Below, one piece after another: positions 1-6,745 of a stretch of 6,745 nucleotides of DNA. This DNA is from Ga0074130 sp964499485. Its GTDB lineage: Bacteria > Pseudomonadota > Gammaproteobacteria > Burkholderiales > Rhodocyclaceae. Under the pieces are notes generated by a model, which was given only the letters and a program-made list of their open reading frames with translations, did not search any database and was not told the DNA's origin. The translations under genes and the position numbers were made by a program. Positions within the stretch are counted from its first letter, which is position 1, and each line of letters starts with the position of its first letter. Location: the NCBI GenBank assembly GCA_964499485.1, contig CAZCLF010000058.1, positions 1-6,745 of the forward strand. The letters run 5' to 3'.

Positions 1-808
1 AAAGATGGGCGCTGTAGTCGGTGATGCCGGCAATCACGAGCTGTGCGCCTGCGTGTTCGAGCACCACGTGCTCATTGTTGAGGACACGTAAGCCGAGGCG
101 GCTAAGCTCCTCTACCCACGCCGGGGCGCCAGAATAGTATTCGTGATTACCCGTGACAAAGTAGGTGCCATGGCGGGCGCTGAGTCGGCTGAGCGGCGCT
201 GTGTGCGCAGATAACTTGCTTACCGTGCCGTCTACTAGATCGCCGGTGACAGCCACAAGATCGGCATCAAGCTGGTTGACCGCATCGACAATGGCATCGA
301 GGTAGCGGCCTTTGATGGTGGGGCCGACATGAATGTCGCTGATTTGCGCAATGCTAAAACCATGCAAGCCCTCAGGCAGATTAGCGATGGGAATCTCTAC
401 GTCGACAACGCGTGCGCGTCGCCGTGCATTCAGCAGGCCCAGTAGGCTGGCCAATAAGGCCACAACGATAACGGCAATGGCCGAGTCGGCGGAAAGCGTT
501 GCATGCCATGGCGCCTCAGCGGCAAATAGCTGCGTGACCATGAGCGCTAGGTCGCGTAGCAGCGTAAAGACCAGAAGCGATGAAAAAAAGCCCATCAATA
601 ATAGGCTGATCCAGGCCAGTCGGTCATCGTCGCGTGAGCGCGCCAGCAGCCCTTGAGGGATCAGTACCGTCGACCCGACCAAAAACATTGCGCCCACTAG
701 GGCGGTTGCGGTGCCACCTGGCAGGGCAGGGAGAAGGCGTAGTCCGATATAGAGGTGCAGCAGCCCCAGCAGGACATAAACGGTCAGAAAGAAACGACGT
801 GAAGGCAT
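1..808 (-). CDS. Membrane-anchored calcineurin-like metallophosphoesterase (N-terminal part, runs off window)
   Basis: Reading the minus strand from ATG at 808-806 gives 269 codons with no stop before the window edge. An in-frame TGA lies about 24 bases upstream with no start codon between, and AGGA sits 6 bases before the ATG, so the start is secure. The first ~130 residues are hydrophobic, with about four likely membrane segments (near residues 6-28, 35-53, 65-85 and 108-126). A cytoplasmic or periplasmic metallophosphatase domain follows. It shows the family's metal-binding blocks: D158-x-H160 in QISDIHVG, G189-D190-x-x-D193 in VTGDLVDG, and G220-N221-H222-E223. The later histidine motifs (GHTH type) expected for the family lie beyond the edge. 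The domain layout resembles YkuE/YaeI-type metallophosphoesterases, some of which act on lipid or cell-envelope phosphoesters; the substrate here is unknown. It is transcribed divergently from the signalling operon, and nothing visible links it to that pathway. Confidence 0.9.
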   Translation of the reverse strand, partial: MPSRRFFLTVYVLLGLLHLYIGLRLLPALPGGTATALVGAMFLVGSTVLIPQGLLARSRDDDRLAWISLLLMGFFSSLLVFTLLRDLALMVTQLFAAEAPWHATLSADSAIAVIVVALLASLLGLLNARRRARVVDVEIPIANLPEGLHGFSIAQISDIHVGPTIKGRYLDAIVDAVNQLDADLVAVTGDLVDGTVSKLSAHTAPLSRLSARHGTYFVTGNHEYYSGAPAWVEELSRLGLRVLNNEHVVLEHAGAQLVIAGITDYSAHL

Positions 809-953
809 GGTTTGTCCTAAAGCAAGCCGGGATCAGCTCAACGCAAATGATGCCGAAGGGGGCTGATTCAAGCGTTTCAAATGTAACAACCTGTGCACAG
901 TTGGGGCTCAAAGCGCTCCAAAGCCTGCGGCGATGACCGAGAAAGCCGGCAGG

Positions 954-973
954 TCAATAAATGAAATTATTGA
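954..973. promoter_or_regulatory. Perfect 7-base inverted repeat, candidate operator
   Basis: The sequence TCAATAA, six bases (ATGAAA), then TTATTGA is a perfect dyad with 7-base arms. Its AT-rich composition stands out from the surrounding GC-richer DNA. It sits almost midway between the two divergent starts (about 140 bases from each). The form fits a dimeric helix-turn-helix regulator site, but it does not match the FNR/Dnr consensus (TTGAT-N4-ATCAA). Regulator identity and function are unknown, and a chance dyad cannot be excluded. Confidence 0.3.
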
Positions 974-1030
974 AGTATTTGTCGCGGAGCTTACGCTGTG
1001 GCTGTTTTGCGGCCGCCTACGCTAGCTCGC

Positions 1031-1077
1031 TTCCAACATGCTTAAGCTTGGGGTATGCTGAGAAAAATAAATAAAAT
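1031..1077 (+). promoter_or_regulatory. Weak sigma-70-like promoter candidates for the signalling operon
   Basis: Two overlapping options are visible. One is TTCCAA (1031-1036), a 17-base spacer, then TATGCT (1054-1059). The other is TTGGGG (1048-1053), an 18-base spacer, then TAAAAT (1072-1077). In both, the -35 element matches consensus at only about half its positions. An activator or alternative sigma factor may be needed, or the true promoter may be elsewhere in the gap. The assignment rests on consensus matching by eye. Confidence 0.25.
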
Positions 1078-1113
1078 TGATACCCAAGTGGCGTCTCAAG
1101 CGGGGATAGAGTT

Positions 1114-2181
1114 ATGCGGCTCAGCGTTGTGGTTGTGGATGATTCGGCAATCAATCTCAAGTTGTTCAAGGCCTTGCTTGCCAAGGTACCGGACCTTGAC
1201 GTCAGCTGCTTTGAGTCTTCCAGTGAAGGTCTTGAGTGGTGCATCAATCATCCGGTCGATTTCGTTATTCTGGATTACATGATGCCCGCGCCTGATGGGC
1301 TTGCCTTTCTAGAGCGGCTCCGCGCGACTCCCGGCCGGCAAGATATTCCGGTGCTGATGACCACAGCGAATGATCATCGTGAAATTCGCTATGAGGCGTT
1401 GCAGAGCGGTGCGAGTGATTTTCTCAATAAACCGGTCGACAAGAGTGAGTTTATTGCGCGCGCCTCGAATCTGTGCGAGCTACGCCGCAGTCAGCGTCGT
1501 ATGAGCGATCATGCCGCATGGCTGGCTGAGGCCGTGGATAAAGCCACGGCTGAAGTGCGCGAAAGAGAGCGTGAGATCGTCGTAAGGTTGGTGCGGGCCG
1601 CCGAGTTTCGCGACCCAGAAACTGGCTCACATATTCAGCGTATGGCGGCGTATTCTCGGTTGATTGCCGAACGGCTAGGGTTGCCGGTAGACGAGCAAGA
1701 CCTCATTTTGGCAGCCGCCCCGATGCATGATGTTGGTAAGTTGGGTACGCCAGATCATATTCTTCTTAAGCCGGGAAAACTGACCCCAGAAGAATTTGAA
1801 ATTATGAAAGAGCACGCACAGAAAGGCTATGAGATTTTGGCCGACAGCAATTCGCGCATGTTGCAGGTGGCGGCCATTATTGCCCTCAGCCATCACGAGA
1901 AGTTCGATGGCAGCGGCTATCCAAATGGGCTGCGAGGGAACGATATTCCCCTCTATGGCCGTATCGTGGCAATTGCCGATGTCTTTGATGCGCTAACGTC
2001 GGCGCGCCCATACAAACCCGCTTGGGCGCTGGATAGAGCGGTTGAATTTATGAAGGAAAACCGAGGCAGGCATTTTGATCCGGAGTGTCTGGATGCTTTC
2101 TTGGGCGCCTGGGATGATGTTCTTTCGATTCGTGAGCGCTATGCAGACGATCCAGCTGATATGGGAGGGATTCAACCATGA
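1114..2181 (+). CDS. Response regulator with HD-GYP domain, cyclic-di-GMP phosphodiesterase (RpfG-like)
   Basis: A 355-residue cytoplasmic two-domain regulator. Residues ~1-122 are a receiver domain with acidic pair D9/D10, phospho-acceptor D54 (VILDYMMP), T83/T84 and K106 (NKP). A charged, probably helical linker (~125-156) leads to an HD-GYP domain (~157-345) with ETGSH (E169, H173), H205-D206 in MHDVGKLG, H260-H261-E262, the GYP triplet at 268-270, and the ADVFDALTSARPYK block at 288-301. All signature residues are intact, so hydrolysis of c-di-GMP to pGpG/GMP under phosphorylation control is expected. An in-frame TGA at 1078-1080, with no ATG, GTG or TTG codon between it and 1114, fixes the start; a modest GGGGAT ribosome site precedes it. 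The stop overlaps the FIST gene start by 4 bases (ATGA). By context this is the output of the kinase encoded two genes downstream, which is inference. Confidence 0.95.
   Translation: MRLSVVVVDDSAINLKLFKALLAKVPDLDVSCFESSSEGLEWCINHPVDFVILDYMMPAPDGLAFLERLRATPGRQDIPVLMTTANDHREIRYEALQSGASDFLNKPVDKSEFIARASNLCELRRSQRRMSDHAAWLAEAVDKATAEVREREREIVVRLVRAAEFRDPETGSHIQRMAAYSRLIAERLGLPVDEQDLILAAAPMHDVGKLGTPDHILLKPGKLTPEEFEIMKEHAQKGYEILADSNSRMLQVAAIIALSHHEKFDGSGYPNGLRGNDIPLYGRIVAIADVFDALTSARPYKPAWALDRAVEFMKENRGRHFDPECLDAFLGAWDDVLSIRERYADDPADMGGIQP
2163..2170 (+). promoter_or_regulatory. Strong Shine-Dalgarno for the FIST gene, inside the end of the HD-GYP gene
   Basis: GGGAGGGA ends 7 bases before the ATG at 2178 and lies inside the last codons of the response regulator. 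Combined with the ATGA stop/start overlap, it supports independent loading plus translational coupling of the FIST protein. It is clearly stronger than the poorly matched leader of the kinase gene downstream. Confidence 0.7.
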
Positions 2182-3326
2182 AGGTCAAGCAACTGCATCT
2201 GCTCAACTTGGATGATCTCACTGCTCAATTAGAAACCCTTCAGTCGATTCGACCCCATTGGATTTTGGTTTTCGGTGCGCCCAGCATGATGGGCGACACG
2301 TCATTACTCAGTGCAACCTTGGCCCAGGTATTTCCGACCGCAATTCGTACCGGCTGTAGCACCGCCGGTGAGATTACGGCTCAGGGAGTGGCCGAAGGTA
2401 GCTGCTCAATCGTTGCGGTGCACTTTGAAAAAACGGAAATTTGGGAAGCCTCAACCACGCTTTCCTCGATGCAGGACTCTTATGCGGCGGGCCAACGGTT
2501 GGGTGAGCAGTTGGCCGGCCCCGATTTGCGCGCTGTATTTGTATTGGCACAAGGAGTTGCTATCAATGGCAGTGCCTTAAGCGCTGGTTTGAGTGATCGA
2601 ATCGGTAGTACGGTTCCTGTCAGTGGCGGCTTGGCCGGCGATGGCACTGCGTTCAATCAAACTTGGGTCCTGAGCACTGCAGGCCCAGCATCTCAACGTG
2701 CAGTTGCCATTGGCTTCTATGGCGAGGCCTTGCATTACGCCTTTGGTTCTTTCGGCGGATGGCAGCCCTTTGGCCCCGTCCGTAAAGTGACTCGCTGTGA
2801 GGGAAACCTGCTCTATGAGTTGGATGGAGAACCTGCACTCGAAATCTACAAACGATATTTAGGCGAGTACGCAAAAGAATTACCCGCTTCTGGGCTGTTG
2901 TTCCCTTTCTTGATGATGAATGCTGAGCAAATGGACAGTGGCCTGATTCGTACAATTCTCGGTGTTGATGAGGCAAACAGTAGCCTGATTCTTGCGGGAG
3001 AAATTGACCCCGACGGCTATTTACGCCTCATGCATTCCAATCCTGATGCCTTGGTCATTGGGTCTGAAAACGCTGCGCAGGCGGCGCGCATGATGATGGG
3101 TGAGCGCCCAGTCGACCTGGCAATTCTTGTGAGCTGTGTCGGTCGCAAATTAACGATGGGTGATTTGGTGGATGAAGAGGTAGAGGTAGTCAAAGACATG
3201 TTGCCTGAGCAGGCCACACTCACTGGCTTTTACTCCTATGGGGAAATCTGCCCCATGGCGCCTGAAGAACCCTGCAAGCTACATAATCAGACCATGACAA
3301 TCGCCTTTTTGTCCGAGGCTGTTTGA
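2178..3326 (+). CDS. FIST-domain sensor protein (FIST_N + FIST_C), NosP-like
   Basis: A 382-residue protein with no signal peptide or membrane segment, the usual size for a stand-alone FIST protein. Recognisable family blocks, in order: ILVFGAP (~29-35), TGCSTAGEI (~58-66), SGGLAGDG (~149-156), FGGWQPFGP (~192-200), SCVGRK (~319-324) and the C-terminal GFYSYGEI (~350-357) with LHNQTMT (~368-374). FIST domains were first proposed to bind small ligands such as amino acids. Several proteobacterial members, named NosP, were later shown to bind heme and nitric oxide and to regulate a co-encoded histidine kinase. The setting here, between an HD-GYP regulator and a hybrid kinase, matches that arrangement. 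Histidines available as heme ligands are H7, H27, H82, H186, H286 and H369; which, if any, is used cannot be told. The FIST call is strong; NosP-type NO sensing is inference. Confidence 0.9.
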   Translation: MKVKQLHLLNLDDLTAQLETLQSIRPHWILVFGAPSMMGDTSLLSATLAQVFPTAIRTGCSTAGEITAQGVAEGSCSIVAVHFEKTEIWEASTTLSSMQDSYAAGQRLGEQLAGPDLRAVFVLAQGVAINGSALSAGLSDRIGSTVPVSGGLAGDGTAFNQTWVLSTAGPASQRAVAIGFYGEALHYAFGSFGGWQPFGPVRKVTRCEGNLLYELDGEPALEIYKRYLGEYAKELPASGLLFPFLMMNAEQMDSGLIRTILGVDEANSSLILAGEIDPDGYLRLMHSNPDALVIGSENAAQAARMMMGERPVDLAILVSCVGRKLTMGDLVDEEVEVVKDMLPEQATLTGFYSYGEICPMAPEEPCKLHNQTMTIAFLSEAV

Positions 3327-3338
3327 TCGATAGCCGCG

Positions 3339-6449
<3,111 letters not shown>

Positions 6450-6474
6450 CTCACCTTACTTGCGTACTTTGTAA

Positions 6475-6506
6475 AACAAAAAGCCTCCGTAAGGAGGCTT
6501 TTTGTT
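6475..6506. terminator. Strong bidirectional Rho-independent terminator
   Basis: A perfect 14-base inverted repeat (arms 6475-6488 and 6493-6506) flanks a four-base GTAA loop. The core is GCCTCC/GGAGGC, flanked by A5 on the left and T5 on the right, so either transcript has a GC stem followed by a U-run. It lies between the kinase stop (6449) and the panD stop (6525), which converge, and probably ends both transcripts. Confidence 0.93.
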
Positions 6507-6524
6507 GTCCAACACAGAGAGGAA

Positions 6525-6745
6525 TTAGGCCGCTTGTGCCGGAATCTTCTTGCTGCGATTGGTAATACGGTTCTTGGCGTCGACATACACAAGCTCAGGT
6601 TCGAACTTCTGCAGTTCGATCTCGTTGTACACCGCGAAGGTGGCGATGATCAGCAGGTCGCCGGGGGCAGCCAGACGAGCAGCAGCGCCGTTGACCGAGA
6701 TCGTGCCGGTACCGCGTTCGGCGCGGATGGCATAGGTGGTGAAGC
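6525..6745 (-). CDS. panD: Aspartate 1-decarboxylase, C-terminal part (runs off window)
   Basis: On the minus strand, 72 codons end at TAA (6527-6525). The protein begins FTTYAIRAERG and contains SVNGAAARLA, GDLLIIATFA and the C-terminal IPAQAA, matching the C-terminal portion of PanD (whole protein about 126 residues). PanD is a pyruvoyl enzyme that decarboxylates L-aspartate to beta-alanine for pantothenate and coenzyme A synthesis in the cytoplasm. The tyrosine of FTTY corresponds to the active-site Tyr58 of the E. coli enzyme, and the asparagine of SVNG to its conserved Asn72. The Gly-Ser self-cleavage site that generates the pyruvoyl group lies off the window. The gene converges on the signalling operon and shares its terminator; no functional link is implied. 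Confidence 0.95.
   Translation of the reverse strand, partial: FTTYAIRAERGTGTISVNGAAARLAAPGDLLIIATFAVYNEIELQKFEPELVYVDAKNRITNRSKKIPAQAA

Larger units (their letters stand above)
809..1113. other. Divergent intergenic region, no convincing gene
   Basis: This 305-base gap separates the phosphoesterase start (minus strand) from the response-regulator start (plus strand), so it should hold both promoters. I see no tRNA, no conserved RNA fold and no supported small gene. What stands out is a 20-base AT-rich dyad at 954-973, an imperfect GC hairpin at 924-953 without a T-run, and an A/T-rich stretch at 1061-1079 just upstream of the response-regulator gene. No convincing -35/-10 pair was found for the minus-strand gene. 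Confidence 0.75.

Noticed and set aside
333..936. Plus-strand open frames of about 100 codons (333-656 and 634-936) and a minus-strand frame at 624-911
   Set aside because: They overlap the metallophosphoesterase, whose metal-binding motifs and ribosome site are clear; their translations are low-complexity or unrecognisable and show no family motifs.
924..953. Imperfect GC hairpin (CCTGC-GGC pairing with GCC-G-GCAGG) in the intergenic region
   Set aside because: It has a bulge, a 13-base loop and no T-run on either strand, and lies between divergent starts where no terminator is expected.
998..1014. Possible sigma-54 promoter (TGGCTGTTTTGC)
   Set aside because: The GG and GC dinucleotides are 7 bases apart instead of the required 10, so the -24/-12 geometry fails.
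1009..1016. GCGGCCGC (NotI-type) palindrome, also present within the kinase gene near 5187
   Set aside because: An ordinary restriction-type palindrome in GC-moderate DNA; the kinase copy is coding sequence, and there is no sign of a cloning junction.
6550..6735. Plus-strand 61-codon open frame at the right edge
   Set aside because: It is antisense to panD, whose C-terminal sequence is clearly recognisable on the minus strand.

Overview
The window looks like chromosomal DNA of a Gammaproteobacterium. GC is moderate, estimated by eye at the low-to-mid fifties percent. The panD fragment and the signalling proteins have typical proteobacterial motifs. I cannot name a genus from the sequence alone.

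Layout, left to right. (1) Positions 1-808, minus strand: the first 269 codons of a membrane-anchored calcineurin-like metallophosphoesterase that runs off the left edge. (2) 809-1113: a 305-base divergent intergenic region with no convincing gene, an AT-rich 20-base dyad (954-973) and weak promoter-like sequences. (3) 1114-6449, plus strand: a compact three-gene signalling operon. It encodes a REC + HD-GYP cyclic-di-GMP phosphodiesterase response regulator, a stand-alone FIST-domain sensor (NosP-like), and a 1036-residue soluble hybrid histidine kinase (PAS-PAS-HisKA-HATPase-REC-REC-HPt). The first two genes overlap by 4 bases. The second and third are 12 bases apart and in the same reading frame. 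(4) 6475-6506: a strong, nearly symmetrical terminator hairpin. (5) 6525-6745, minus strand: the C-terminal 72 codons of panD (aspartate 1-decarboxylase), which runs off the right edge and converges on the operon.

How the genes probably work together (inference from architecture and family knowledge). The FIST protein senses a ligand and modulates the adjacent kinase. The kinase autophosphorylates at H421 and passes phosphate through its receiver domains (D708, D851) to the C-terminal HPt histidine (H983). From there it goes to D54 of the HD-GYP response regulator, which controls c-di-GMP hydrolysis. FIST proteins next to hybrid kinases and c-di-GMP enzymes match the published NosP/NahK nitric-oxide pathways of Pseudomonas, Vibrio, Shewanella and Legionella. 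Nitric oxide is therefore the leading ligand hypothesis, but neither heme binding nor NO sensing can be read from this sequence. The main result is a self-contained candidate ligand-to-c-di-GMP relay in which every catalytic and phospho-acceptor residue I checked is present.
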